Source of the DNA: Toxoplasma gondii ME49
Lineage: Eukaryota; Apicomplexa; Conoidasida; Eucoccidiorida; Sarcocystidae
Reading direction: 5' to 3'
Assembly (NCBI RefSeq): GCF_000006565.2
Contig: NC_031471.1
Coordinates: 1,862,661 to 1,926,660, forward strand
DNA: 64,000 bases
Part shown: in pieces, positions 50,137 to 62,423 of the stretch
Numbering within the stretch: position 1 is the stretch's first letter
Layout: each line of letters opens with the position of its first letter
Notes under the pieces: model-generated
Told to the model about the DNA's origin: nothing
The model's input: the letters and a program-made list of their open reading frames with translations, nothing else
Database searches by the model: none
Translations under genes and position numbers: made by a program

Positions 50137-53100
50137 TCACGCTGCATGCTCTGGAAATTTACAGGGAACGTAAGTTCCGAACGGATCTGAGGCGACGCCC
50201 GTCAGACCGACTGTCTGCAGGGCGTAACTACACAGCTGGAGGACTCCCAGGTCGACTAAACGCAGAAACGCGCGACGCAAACTCTGCAAAAACGGAGCAA
50301 ACAAAGGACAAAGAAACGACAACAGAAGTCAACGACACAACGTGATGCACTCAAACACACACATACACGGGCATATACGTCTGCGTATACACATACATAT
50401 ATATATATATATATATAAGTATATATATATATATATATATTTATGCATGTGTGTATATGTATGGCCGTTTGTATCAACATATGCATAGGAGTGGATTTAT
50501 AGAGAGGAGGAGAAGTCGTTGACAGAGCGTTGACAGAGCGGGGAATTGGTTCATTTTCGAGTCGGACTGCGGGGATGTGTGTAGATGAAAGGATTTGTCA
50601 CCTCAGCCACGAATTGGAACTGTTTGCACTGCGTCCTTGTCTCCCTGCAGAGAGAGAGTGGGGAGACGCCCTCTGTCCTCACTTCTGCACTTGGATGCTG
50701 CAGCTTGACGTCGAGGTCGGCGTAGAGAAGCGCGACTTGCTCGACGACAGCATGGAACGTTTTCGGGGCTCTTCGGCGCGCATGCAGTCGCGTCATGGCT
50801 CCGAGGACGAGATGTTCCACCAGACTCAGCTCCGGGAAAACACTGAAAGTCTGCGAAGCGAAAGAAAGAAGCAGCGCAAGACGAACTGATCGCCGCTACC
50901 CCTGTTCACTCGAGCTACGTCTGACGTCTCTGTGCGACATTTTCGTTCAACGCCGGCAGTCGCCTGACGCCGCTCTCGCATGTTCTGCTCTCTCTGTGCT
51001 CTTCTCGCGGTCTCTCCAGTTTCATGGTGCTTCAGAGCTCTTTTCGGGTGTTCCCTTCTCCCTGGGTCATCCTTTCTCCTCATCTGCGCGTCCTCTCTCG
51101 TCTCTCTCCTTCTCCTTCTTCGTCCTGTCACCGGCTCTCTGGGCTCTGCGAGAGATTCCTGTGCTGCACAAAACCGGTCTCCTCCCCTCCTCTCTTTCGC
51201 TCTTGGAACGGTGACTGCATGACCTCCCCTCCTTTGGCCTCAGGGCGACTCCCTTGGCCTTCTCGCTCTACCTTCTTCTCTCGGAGCAGTCCGCCGCACA
51301 GGCGCGCAAACTGTGTCTGGTCGTCTTCGGCGGATCGCCGACTCGTTGCTTCCTCTCTCCTTCCCGGAGTCGCTGGCTGCTCGGGGCAACACACAGAAAG
51401 AGGAGAGACGAACGACCGCGGACATCCCTGGTCTGCCAGCGAGCTCGCGTCCGGTCGTCGCGCTCCGCCGTCTCGAATGTCTCCGTCCACGAACTCCTCG
51501 GTGGATCGACTGCGGTTCTCAGGCACCTGGTTCTCTTCTCCCTGGAGTGACGAGGTTCGCGGGGAACGTGGAGAAAACGAATCTCGAGCGCGCTGGGAGT
51601 CGCGCCGAGGCGAGAGTGCGAAGGACCGCGCAGAAAGCGGGGAGAGACCCTCTCCACACGAACGAGGGATCCGACTGAGAGCCGGACTGAGAGTCGGGCT
51701 GAGAACCGGACTAAGAGTCGGACTGAGAGTCGGACTGAGAGTCAGTTTCTTGTCCGACTCGAAGAGTTCGCAAGTCACAGAAAGAGACAAAATCGCGTCG
51801 ATGATCTCGGAGAAGAAGCAACGCGCGCTGCGACCCAGAGCGAAGTTCCTGAAAAACGTCTCCTGAACGCACACAGACAGACATATTGTGTCGGCGACAC
51901 TCGCGCGTATGGGGTGTATATCCACTGGGTTGGAGAAACGGTCTGTTGTCTTTCATGGGTCTGCGTCGCCTCTCTTTTCCTTGTTCTGGACCGCGTTCGT
52001 CACTGCCTTTGTCTTTTTTGGGTGGCGCGCGCGTCACTCGCCCTCTCTGTCGCCTGGTTGTTCGTCGACGCCAGTGTTCGTTCCCCCCTCTTCTTCTCTC
52101 TTTTCTCTTTTCTCTTCTCTCTCTTTTCTCTTCTCTCTCTTTTCTCTTCTCTCTCTTTTCTCTTCTTTCTCTTTTCTCTTCTCTCTCTTTTCTCTTCTCT
52201 CTTTTCTCTCTGTTCGCGCGCTTCGGGCGCCTCTCGCTCCACGTACCCTGAACCTGTGAGAGGTGAACTCTTCCTCAAGCGCGGCCGCGAAGGCGCGCGC
52301 GAAGACTTCTGCGCGCCAGAGGTCTTCTGCAGTCGGCGTCCATGCCGGCTCGAGAAGGAGAGCGAGCGCCGCCTCCTCCTCGGCCGCTCGCGTCTCCACA
52401 CCCTTCCGCCTCTTCCCTCGCCATGCCTCTCGCTCTCGGACCTCTTCTTCTCTCGCGCGCGCCGCCCCCGCCAGAGCTGCGCAGAAGCTGGTCTCTCGCC
52501 GAGCCGACTCCACGGCAGTGCGGAGCAGAAGAGGACTCGAGACGCGGAGAAGGTTTCTCCGGAGAAAGGCTGTGAACCGCGGCAGCGAGGAAGGCCCCGC
52601 GACGTACAGCGTCTGCAGCGAGAAGCGACTGCGAATGCGCTTCTCCATATGTTGCGTGATGTCCAGAACGGCAGAGACACACACAGTGCAAATCTGCAGG
52701 TCGCTACTGTGTTGCAGGTCAAAGAGGTTGTACAGCAGCTGCTGTCTCCTCCGTTCCCCTGAGGCGTCAAGACAGCAGCGCTCGAAGCGGTCCAGGACGA
52801 TCACCACGGCGCGCCCGAACAGCGAGCAGCTGTCTTCGAGTATAAGCCGAAGCGTGTGAGAGAGCTCCTCGACGGACGCAGAGGCAGCAGGAGTTTTTTG
52901 GCAGCGCAAGTCCCTCCCCAGTTGGGAGACAATCGCATGCAGCAGCGACGCGTCGTCTCTGTACAGCGGACAAGACAGCCGTACCACTAACAGGTCGGGA
53001 AGCAGCGCTGCAGGGGCGAGAGACGCAGGCGACGAAGAAGAGAGGAGAGACGGCGGAGACGAAGAGAGAAGAGCAGGGGGAGAAGAAGACAGAGAAGAAG

Positions 53101-54058
53101 AAGAGAGACCAGAAGAGAGAAGAGACGGCGGAGAAGATGGGAGAGAAGAGAGAGAGGACGGACGCGCAGGACGAAGAGGGGAGGAGACACAGGAGGACGC
53201 ATAGTCGGAGGAAGAAGCAGAGGCATCCTTGTCCTTTGTCTCCGCTTTCTTGCTCTTGAGGTCGTCTCTGTTTTCATGCTTGAAGTGGAGAGACGCCTGC
53301 TGCTCGCGCTGCTCTCGCGCGAGACGCTGCACGGTGTTGAGAGCGAGCTCGAGAGCAGTCGTTTTTCCAGACCCAGGAGGACCTAGAAGCAACACACTCG
53401 TCTTCTCCTTCAACTGCAGGCAACAACTCAACTTCCTCGACAACTCCAGCGCCACCGCCTCCACCGAGTGCGGGGGCGGAGGCTCCTCGCGACGAGGTGT
53501 CTCCGTCCCTGTCTCCCTTCCTGTCTCCTTTCGTGGCGACGCATGCGTCGCCTGCTTCCGCCACCGCTGCAGCGGAGAGGCAGTCGACTCCAGGGAAGCT
53601 TCCAGGCGGCTGAGCGACGGAGGTAGAGCCGAGGAGGCAGCATAAGAAGAGGCAGACGAAGAGGAAGGCGCGGAGGAAGAAAAAGAGGAAGAAGACGAGG
53701 CAACGAGGAGAGACAGAGGCAGAGGACTGTGGAGAAATCCACGGGAAGCGAGGTGGAGGCGATGCCGCAGGAGACTGTGGAGATGAGAGAGGAGAAAAGA
53801 TCCGTCGGAGAAGCGCAAATTCAGAACTTGGCTTAAAGAAGGAGAGCAACGCATGCAGGTGCCTTCACACCCCGGCGTCGAACAGGGAGAAGGAGAGGAA
53901 GAAGGGGAAGAAGAAGCTGGTGCAGAGGGTCTGCGCTGGAGCTGGGGAGAGAAGGCGGCCATCTTGGAGAGAGGGAAGCGGGGGAGAAAAGTCGAGGAGG
54001 AATGGCCGCCGACGCGGAAAAGACAACGGGGGAAAGAACGGCCAGTCCGAGCCGGCAC
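50137..54058 (-). CDS. ORC4: Origin recognition complex subunit 4 (ORC4)
   Basis: Exon 1 (54058-52247) encodes 604 residues: a Ser/Ala-rich leader, then an AAA+ core with the Walker A motif GPPGSGKT, a Walker B-like [11 protein letters not shown], and the ORC4-type stretch [20 protein letters not shown] followed by MEKRIRSRF (sensor region). Exon 2 starts at 51862 ([18 protein letters not shown]). Exons 3 (50850-50602; [15 protein letters not shown]) and 4 (50283-50137; [13 protein letters not shown]) give the winged-helix part. Phases of exons 1, 2, 3 and 4 agree. Exon 2 may end at 51779, or read on through a repeat-rich insert as far as about 51,200. ORC4 is part of the complex that marks replication origins in the nucleus. 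A long Ser-rich insert interrupts the AAA+ domain after Walker A. Met at about 53,963 is an alternative start. Confidence 0.88.
50394..50441. repeat. (TA)n microsatellite in an ORC4 intron
   Basis: TA alternation between ORC4 exons 3 and 4. Confidence 0.9.
51671..51746. repeat. 12-bp tandem repeat (GACTGAGAGTCG type)
   Basis: About six units of 12 bp. On the minus strand they would encode repeated LSPT tetrapeptides if ORC4 exon 2 reads through, and otherwise they lie in the following intron. Confidence 0.8.
52084..52215. repeat. TCTCTTTTCTCT pyrimidine tract in ORC4 intron 1
   Basis: About 130 bases made only of T and C, in repeated TCTCTTTTCTCT units, starting about 30 bases past the ORC4 exon 1 donor. 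On the sense strand this is a purine tract. Confidence 0.85.
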
Positions 54059-54299
54059 TCGAGCATCAGAGAGGAGACGAAATCCGGAAGAAAAGGGTCA
54101 AGAATGGAGAAAACGAAGTCGAGAGAGAGGGAGAGAGAAAGGAAGAACTGAGAAGGGAGGAGGCAGTTGCCGACGCATGCAAACGCTGTGACTGGGGAGC
54201 AGAGTGCGAAGAAGAAAAAGGGAGGACGAGGTCGGCTGCGTTTTGCGATGCCACCAAGCCGAGGGAAACCAGTGAGAGACTCAGGACAGAGAAGACGAA

Positions 54300-54563
54300 G
54301 AACGCGGAGAAAAGACAGGGCAACGGTTCCTGTCAAAGAAGAAAGAGTGACGAAGAGACGCGGAGAAAAGACAGGGCAACGGTTCCTGTCAAAGAAAAAA
54401 GAGCGACGAAGGAACGCGGAGAAAAGACAGGGCAACGGTTCCTGTCAAAGAAAAAAGAGCGACGAAGGAACGCGGAGAAAAGACAGGGCAACGGTTCCTG
54501 TCAAAGAAAAAAGAGCAACGAAGGAACGCGGAGAAAAGACAGGGCAACGGTTCCTGTCAAAGA
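54300..54563. repeat. 56-bp minisatellite, about five copies
   Basis: The word GGGCAACGGTTCCTGTCAAAG recurs at 54,318, 54,374, 54,430, 54,486 and 54,542, an exact 56-base period, in purine-rich DNA just upstream of ORC4. As 56 is not a multiple of three, the reading frame rotates from copy to copy, which argues against coding. Confidence 0.95.
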
Positions 54564-56183
54564 AGCTCCAAGCTCCTCGCAAGCTCGCACCCCAGTCTCT
54601 CCAGAGGAGAAGAAGAGAACGGACAAGAAAGAAGAAAAGGAATTAAAAGGAAAGGGAGGACGAAGATAACTGAAGGACAGGAGCCGAGGAGGATGAGGGG
54701 TATGAGAGGGAGAAGGAGAGAAAAAAGAAGCTGAAGACGAGAACAGGAGAAGACAGAGCAGGGAGGAAGAAGACAGAGGAGAGAGGAAGAAGACAGAGGA
54801 GGGAGGAAGAAGACAGAGGAGGGGGGGAGAAGAGAGGGGGGAAGGTCAGAACGAGAAAGCCGACAGGTAAAGAGAAGAGGAAAACACGGAGAGAAGCGCG
54901 GAGAGAAGCGCGGAGAAGAAAGAGAAAAGGGAGCTCCGAGGACAGGGGAGAGGGCGCGTCGAAGGGAGCTTGCGAGCAATGAGAGAGATAAGCTGTGAGG
55001 CGAGGCGGCGGCAAAGGAGACTCATCATGTGCGAAGCTTCAATCAAAAAAGAACTGTTCTGCTCCAGAAAGCACAGATGACAGCGCGCAGGAAAGGAGAA
55101 GAAGCAGAGAAAGGGAGACAGGGGCGTCGAAGCCGGCAGCAGCGGTGTAAGTGTATTGTGTGCAGAGCGACTTGCACCGGGGGATTGTGGTGAGAACGGT
55201 GGAAAAGAAGAAGAAAGACGGAGAGGAGGTGGAAAGACCGACAAAAAAGCGAGAAAATGTCCGTTCTTTTTCCTTTCCTCGTGGTTTTCGTCTTCAGGAC
55301 GAACACTCACACACCCGACTGCATGCTGTGTCTTCGCGGGAGGGCAGAGGCAAACGCGAGGAGAAGAAAAAAGGCGGGGGGACAAAGTCGTTTCGGGAAA
55401 AGACTTGGAAAAAAGGCAGAGACGCAAACACACCGAGAAAGAACGGCTTCTTTTCTCCGAGATTCGTTTGCTGTGCTGCGCTTGCTGCAGCTGGCGCTCG
55501 ACGGGGAAGCGCGGGGGTCTACGAGACACGAGCGCGACGCAGCGCCAACCTGCGCCTCACGGTAGAGCGAGAGCAAAACAAGAGATAAAAAGGTTTTCCA
55601 AGAATGAAGAGGAAATAGGACAAGGGAGCATTTGGGCGAGATGTAAAGGGCAGAGTGAGAGGGGAAAAAGAAGAAACGGGGACAAGAGGAAAGGGGAGAC
55701 AGACGAGGAAAACCGAGGCGAAAAAGAGCGACGAGAAAGGAGCGCTCGGGTGTTATCGAGAATAGAGAAGAGAGAGAGAAGAGAGAGGAGAGAGAGGAGA
55801 GACGCGACAGGAAGGGAGCAGAGGGAGAACAGACAGAGCTGGAATACGCGCGGAAGGAAGCGGCGGAGGGAGGTCAGGGTACTGAACTCCGACGCTTCAA
55901 GCTAAGAAACTGGACAGTGAGAGACGGAACGCAGGAAAGACTGACGGACAACACAGAAGGGGAGAGAAGGAAAAGGGTCACCAAGAATAGGTGGAGAAAG
56001 TCAGAGAAAACGAGCTGAAAAGTCACCCTGCGGATAAAAAGGATCTGCTCACAATTGCTATGGCGCCTGATACACGTTCTTCCCTCGTCGCTCAGAGGGA
56101 CCGTCAGAAAGCCGATGTGCGAAAGAACCAGAAATGGTGAAGAAACCGCTTCGCCGTATCTGTTGGCGTCTTGTACCTAGCTG

Positions 56184-56333
56184 CATATACATATATACAT
56201 ATATATATATGTATATGTATATATATATTTGTAGTAGCGACAGTGTGTATATACATCTCGGTATACACCCATCTTCGATTATACGTAGCAGCGAACACTG
56301 AGAGAAGCAGCTGAAGTGTTGCGTGACAGTTAG

Positions 56334-56389
<56 letters not shown>

Positions 56390-56393
56390 GCAT
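56184..56393. repeat. Two TA microsatellites
   Basis: TA/TATATG blocks at about 56,184-56,232 and 56,335-56,393. Confidence 0.9.
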
Positions 56394-56702
56394 TCATATG
56401 AGAGAGAGCGACTAAAACTTATCTTTTTCTCCATAATCGATGCATGAACGTCTTGTAAACAGTTCGGATGCAACATAGTTTTTCATGCCTGCGTCTGTGG
56501 CACTATCATGATGACAGCCCCCAGGTCATAGTTGCCGCCGCGAGAGTCTGCGCGCGCCTCGGCTTTCTTGGCGCTCTGCCCGAGTCCGCAGGGCAGGAGA
56601 CAGACGCGAGCAAAAGGGAGAAGAGAGAACAGACACAGAGAGTAAGAGAGAGAGAGAAGCAAGACGGAAGATCTGACCCAGGGGATCTTCCGTGGAGCGG
56701 CG

Positions 56703-59700
56703 TTAGATGCCCTGGACAGAAAACAGCAAAAGAGTTGAAGGCTCCCAGAAGAGCATAGAGAGTAAGAGAGCGAGAGAAAGGCACGTCGTCTGAAGAAGCA
56801 GCAGGAAAGCGAGAGAAACGTGATGCGTCTGCGCAACAAGAGAATCGACTTGGCACCGCGAAAGGAAACTCGGAAACAGGTGGAGGCGAGCTTGTCTGCG
56901 GCACAGCGTCTCTGTCCGTTGTTCTTCCAAGACTCGACATAGAAAACGAATCGCGTTTTCGACAGCAGGCCAGAAAAACGCAAACGTCTCCCAATCTTTC
57001 TCCCCGCTGTTGCGTGACCTCTCTGGGCGTTGCGTCGTCTCGAGCGACGGCCCTGCAGAGAGGAGAGAACTTTGGAAATGCGGAGTGAGCCGCTGCGAGC
57101 TGCTTGCCTCGCGCGTACACGGTGGTCGCAAGCCTTCCTCGGAAAGAAAGGAGAAAGAGCAACGGTGTCGCCGAAGCGGCGCGGACCGCGAGCCGCGAGC
57201 GACAGCGGTGCAGCGCAGTGTTGAGCTGAGCAGCAGAGGACTGCATGTGCCTCACGGTGGCCGTGAGGAAGAGGTGAGGAAGAGAGAGAAAAACAACCAG
57301 AAAACGAAGGGTGAAGTCTGGAAAATCCTAGACATGAAGGGGATGCAGAGAAACGCGAGAAGGGAAACCAGAAAAAACGCCTAACTCCCGAGCGCATCCT
57401 TGCACAAGCGCATGCAAAGGCCCCCATAAAGGATCCTGGAAGAAAGCGACGCTCTCACGTTTCTCTCTCTTGTCTTCTTTCGCAGCCGCCTTCGCTGCTT
57501 CTCTGCCTTCCGTCACCTGTTCTCCCTGCCGGACAATCCCTCCAATCACGATTCGCTTTCTCGCGCGCTCTGCAGGCGAAACGCGACTGGACACCCTCCG
57601 CCTGCATGCGCTGAACGTCTCTCTTCACCAGTCTTTCCGGATCTCGCTGCGCGGCCCAGACGAACGGAGACCTCCGTGACGAAGGCTTTTCTCTCGGCTT
57701 TCGCGCCAAGCGACAGGAAGGGAAGGCGACAGAGAAACGACAACCGACCTGAAACCGTCGAACGCCGTCGACTCCGTCCAGCGCCTGTCGCCCCCGCGAA
57801 GCACCGTTCACTGCCCCTCTGCGCAGAGTGCTTGCGCTCGTTTTCATCCGTTAAAAAGTTTGAAAGGATGTGACTTTCTACCGGCATTCACACCGCGAAT
57901 GCCGCGAACCAGTTCCTCGTCTCTCGCCTCCGAAGGCACTCTGGAAGCAGTCTCCGTGCTCGCCTCCTCCCAACGAAACGCTCCTGGTCGAAACGGAGAC
58001 GCTCGACGAGAAGGTCTGAAAGCAGAAGCAGACGAAGAAGAGGAAGCAGACGAAGAAGAGGAAGCAGACGAAGAAGAGGAAGAAGGCGAAGAAGAGGAAG
58101 ACGGAGCTTGCTGATAAAATGGTCTTTTTCGGCCGATACGTAGGAGGACGGTGCTAAGTCGCTTGGAGGAAGACGAGACGGACGCGTTGGAGGAGCCAGA
58201 GGAAAGGTCCCGAGATCCCTTCCGAGATTCGCTGTCTGAGCCGACTTCTTCGGAGACGCCTCTGAGAGACTGCTGTCGCTCTTCAGCCTGCGTACCGGGA
58301 GGGGAGACACCGCCACTCGCGGATGCATGCAGCGGAGAAGAAGGCTGGAGACGACGCGCTTCTCCAGTCTCTGTCTCGGAAGACGCTGAGGTCGTCTCCT
58401 TTTCTCCACTCAGAGGATACGAAGACGAGGAAGAAGAGAAAGAAGAGGAAGAAGTGGAAGACGAGGAAGAAGAGAAAGAAAATGAAGATGGAAATGGAAT
58501 GGTGTTTTCAAGATAGGGAACAGATGGAAGGTGTGGGTCTTTCTGAGAAAGTCCGTCTGAAATTTCACCGGATTTTTCCTTCTTCTTGTGTTCGTCTTTC
58601 CTTCCATCGACGGACTGGATTTCCTGCTTGTCTTCTGGCTCCAAGACACGACGCGTTTCCTCTCCTTTGTTCTCCAGTTCCTCCTCCACCCCTGTACTCC
58701 CGTTCACTGGCTCTGCCGCAAGTGTCGTCTCCGTCGAGTCTGCCCGAGTCTCCTCTCGTTTCTCGAACGCCTCACCCTCCCCTGCACTGCCCTCCGAGGG
58801 TGCTTGCAAATCCTGCTCACCAGTGAACTCCGTTTGCGTCTCACCGCGGCTCTCATCTGGCAAGTCTGCGTCTCCGTCGCCCCCTCCACGCGGCTCTGCG
58901 CCCTGCATGTCGATGTCGGAACATTCCGCCTCTGAGTAGGACAGAAAGTCCTCCGACGGACACCCGCCGTCGTCGTCAAGACGGACCTGCGGTACCGGGC
59001 AAGTGAGACGCGAGTTCTTCTTGTCTTCTTTTTCTTCGCCTCTTGGGGGGCGCCTCCGCTCCACTCCGCCGCATCTCCCGGCGTCTCTGTGCCCTGTACG
59101 ACCGCCTTGCGCACTGCTGTTTCCCCGCATGCAGTCCTCCTTCGCAACGCTCTCGTCTGCTGTTCCCTCTGTATCGACACTCCGACCTTCTCCTCCGTCG
59201 CTGTCTCGACGGTCCATCCCACCTGGACTCTGAAGGATGACAGCTCGGGTGAAGGAATTCTCTAAGAAACGCATCCAGAAAGCCTCCTGCGCCTTGCATG
59301 CGTCGCTCGCGCTGCCTGTGTCCTCGACCTTCTCGGCTGCATGCGCGCCGCCACCGAGACTCTCTGCACGGCCGTCTGTCGCCTGGGGAGTCCCCGACAC
59401 CCCCGGCGCGTCCGCACTCGTCCTCGAGCTTCCGGCGAGCTTCGGGCGCGTTGGGCGAGAACCTGCGGGCCCTGTCTCCTCGCTCGGCGCCCTCAAGGAG
59501 ACACTTCGGCGACTGGAGACACGATCGGAAGCCATCCCGGCTCCAGCGCGAGACGCGAGAGCCGCTCGCGCGCCCGGTGAAACAGCCTGGAGAGGAGAGG
59601 CGAAGGACGAGGCAGCAGAGGCAGGAAGGAGGACCTGGCGGCGCAGGAGGTCGAGAAGGCGAAATGGCGCTTGTTCGAAGACGCGGGGAGAAAGCAACAC

Positions 59701-62074
59701 TCGCAGAAGCTGAAGAAGAGCAAGTTTCTCTTTGACAAGCGCCGAGAGAATGGAGAAGGAGGAGAAGAAGGTCACGACCGAGGACGTCGACGCGTGGAAG
59801 AAGGGAGAAAAGGCGAACACGAGCTGCGCAGTTTCGGCGTCCGCTGCCCTCGTCTTCTCCTCTCCAGCGGTCGCTAAGTGCTTCCCCATCCCGAGGGAGA
59901 GAAACAGCGTCTGCTGCGGGATTGTCAAGGAGAAGATCGCCGGCTGCGGTTCGCGACGCTCGCCGCTCGCGCTGGGGCCTTTCCGCAGAGCATCTGGAGC
60001 GCCGCGCTGCTGAGGAATCGGAGTCAGAGACTGCTCGCCCCCGACTGAGGTGAAGGAAACGATGCAAGGCTCGAAACTCCTGCCGCTCAGTGCCGCGCCG
60101 CCTCCTTGGCGCTGCCGGCGCCGTGCGTTGTCTTCGTAGCTCGCGAGTGCAGAGGAGAAGGCCGCAGCGTCGAGGTCCTCAGAGTCCGGCGGTGCGGCGC
60201 CCTGTGGATTCGAGCCTTTCGGCCTCCGCTGCTCTCGAGAGAGCTCTGGAGACAAGTCCGGAGACACGCACGGGATACAGTGTGGTTGTTCCAGGAGCGA
60301 GACTTCGCAGCTCGGCAACTTTGCTCGACAGAAGACATGGACAAGCGGCAGCGCCGCAGCGACCTTCTCCCAGTCACGCAGCGCCGCAGGCGCGACGCGG
60401 GGGGGCGCTGGGCCTTCTTGCTCCGGAGCTGCGGGAGCGGCGCGACGGCGCGGAATCTCTTCAGCGACGGGGAAAGTAGACACCGGAAGGCTCTGCGGCG
60501 TCTCTGCGTCCGGCGAGGCGCTCGGCGCCAACACACTCGCGCGCCGCGAACTCGCTCGCGAAGACGCAGAAAACGGAGAAGAGGCGGCAGAAGCGAACGG
60601 AAGGGAACAGGAAGAGTCTCGAGTCTCCAACGAGGACAAGCAGTCGGCGGAAACAGAGTCGAGAAAGTCGGGAGAGAAGTGAGAATGGAACGACTGTTTA
60701 CGGTTTAGCGAGTCCGCGAGCTCCGGAGACAGAGGCGCGCAAGCTGAAGGTGACACGGTCGCAGCTGACGGCGGCGCGGCCGGCGGAACGCCCCAGGGCG
60801 AAGGTCCCTGAACGCATGCGACAATTCGATCTGGGAGAGAAACGACACAGAGACACACGCGCGTTTTGAAAACCTGCTCAGGACGTTCGCATTTGAACTC
60901 GGATTTCGTCGTGTATAATGAGCACACATGCTTCAGAGCTTCGAACGCGTCTCTCTTCTGCAAATGCAGGCGTTCTCGCCACTGTCGCTTGCCATTCCTT
61001 TCCCGACATGGAACCGAAGAAATGCCCTTTCCTTCCCGAGCCGTTGCCAGCTAGGCGAAGACGCAAGAACACAGAAAAACCGACTCGCAGATCCACCGCG
61101 GTAGAAGGCACTCGAGCAGCTCATCCGGCAACCTGAGACGCTCTAGGAAAGAAGGAAGGAAAAAGCAACAGAGCAAGGCTGGATGTCTTTCGCGCGAACC
61201 GCCAGACGCACTCCAGACGTTGGCGGGCAGCCCAACGAACGGGCAAACCGAGACGAAGAGACGAGGAGAAGTACGCCTCGGTTCCCTCTCCATAGGGTGG
61301 GGAAACGCACCGCTTCAAATGGATCTGAACAGAGGGACTCGCGAGAGCTCGAGCGTCCGCCCCATCCTCCTCGTCTCTTCCTTTTTCGCTTCTTTTTCCA
61401 AGTCTCACCGACGAGAAACTGAAGATCAACGGGTCTGCGAGCCGCCTGGCCATTGTACGCGGTGTACTGCGATAGTAGTGTGCTGTAAAACTCGAGGCGT
61501 TCCGACCTAGAACCGAGGAAAGACAAAAACGCACCCGTCCAAATCGGCTGCCCACTCACGGTCTGCACTGCTGCAGAGGGAACTTGCGAAACGATGCCAA
61601 GCTCGGAAGACAGAAATCGACCGGAAATCTACTCCTGGGGTGCGCCCCCACGGAGAGGAAGAGGAGAGGCGAAGAAACGGCGGCACCCGGAAGTATGAAT
61701 GCGGAGACAATCGCGCGAGCAGGAGGAAAGAAGACAAATGGTCCAGAGTCGCACAAGAAAACTCACGGGGCTCGCGTTTCGAAAGGTCAAGTTCTTCACC
61801 AGACAGATACACGCTGTACATACAGACATGCAGTCCGAAGAGTCGAAAGCCGGTGAACTCAGAGGAAGGTCTCTCGGTAAACGGGGAAGTCAAAACGTTT
61901 ACGAGACTCTTTCGACTTCTCTCAGGGGAGCAGCAGAGACGCCCCAGAGACACACAGGCAGTGCGCGGGTGGAATTCCTTGTCAGTCTCCACGACGAAAA
62001 ACGCGCACAAAGGCAAAGCGTATGCATGCACATAAACATACAGCCACGCTCGCATTCACATATATATAAAGATG

Positions 62075-62111
<37 letters not shown>

Positions 62112-62389
62112 GTACATATGTATATATATATATATATATATGTATAGGGAGACGTATGGGTGGATATGCAAGCAGATGCACACCCAGACATACTAGACCC
62201 TTTCATATAGACAGAGAGACAAGCACAGACCAACGTAGACAGATAGAGGTAGGTATAAATAGACACGTATGATAGACATGGCGAGATATGGAAAGACGTA
62301 TATAAATATTATGATAGATGTACCACTAGATGCAGGAGTATTTACATATGCCTATATATCCTTATACACAACAATTCATATATATATAT

Positions 62390-62423
<34 letters not shown>

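Larger units (their letters stand above)
54059..56480. other. Purine-rich intergenic region upstream of ORC4
   Basis: Apart from the 56-bp minisatellite, this holds long AG-rich stretches with short AGGAAGAAGACAGAG repeats (about 54,740-54,830) and TA tracts near 56.2 and 56.36 kb. Open frames on both strands are low complexity. I see no supported gene. It should include the ORC4 promoter. Confidence 0.6.

Noticed and set aside
54066..54669. Plus-strand frames through the 56-bp repeat as a Lys/Arg-rich protein
   Set aside because: The 56-base period shifts frame in every copy, so selection for a protein is unlikely; the open frames follow from AG-rich composition.
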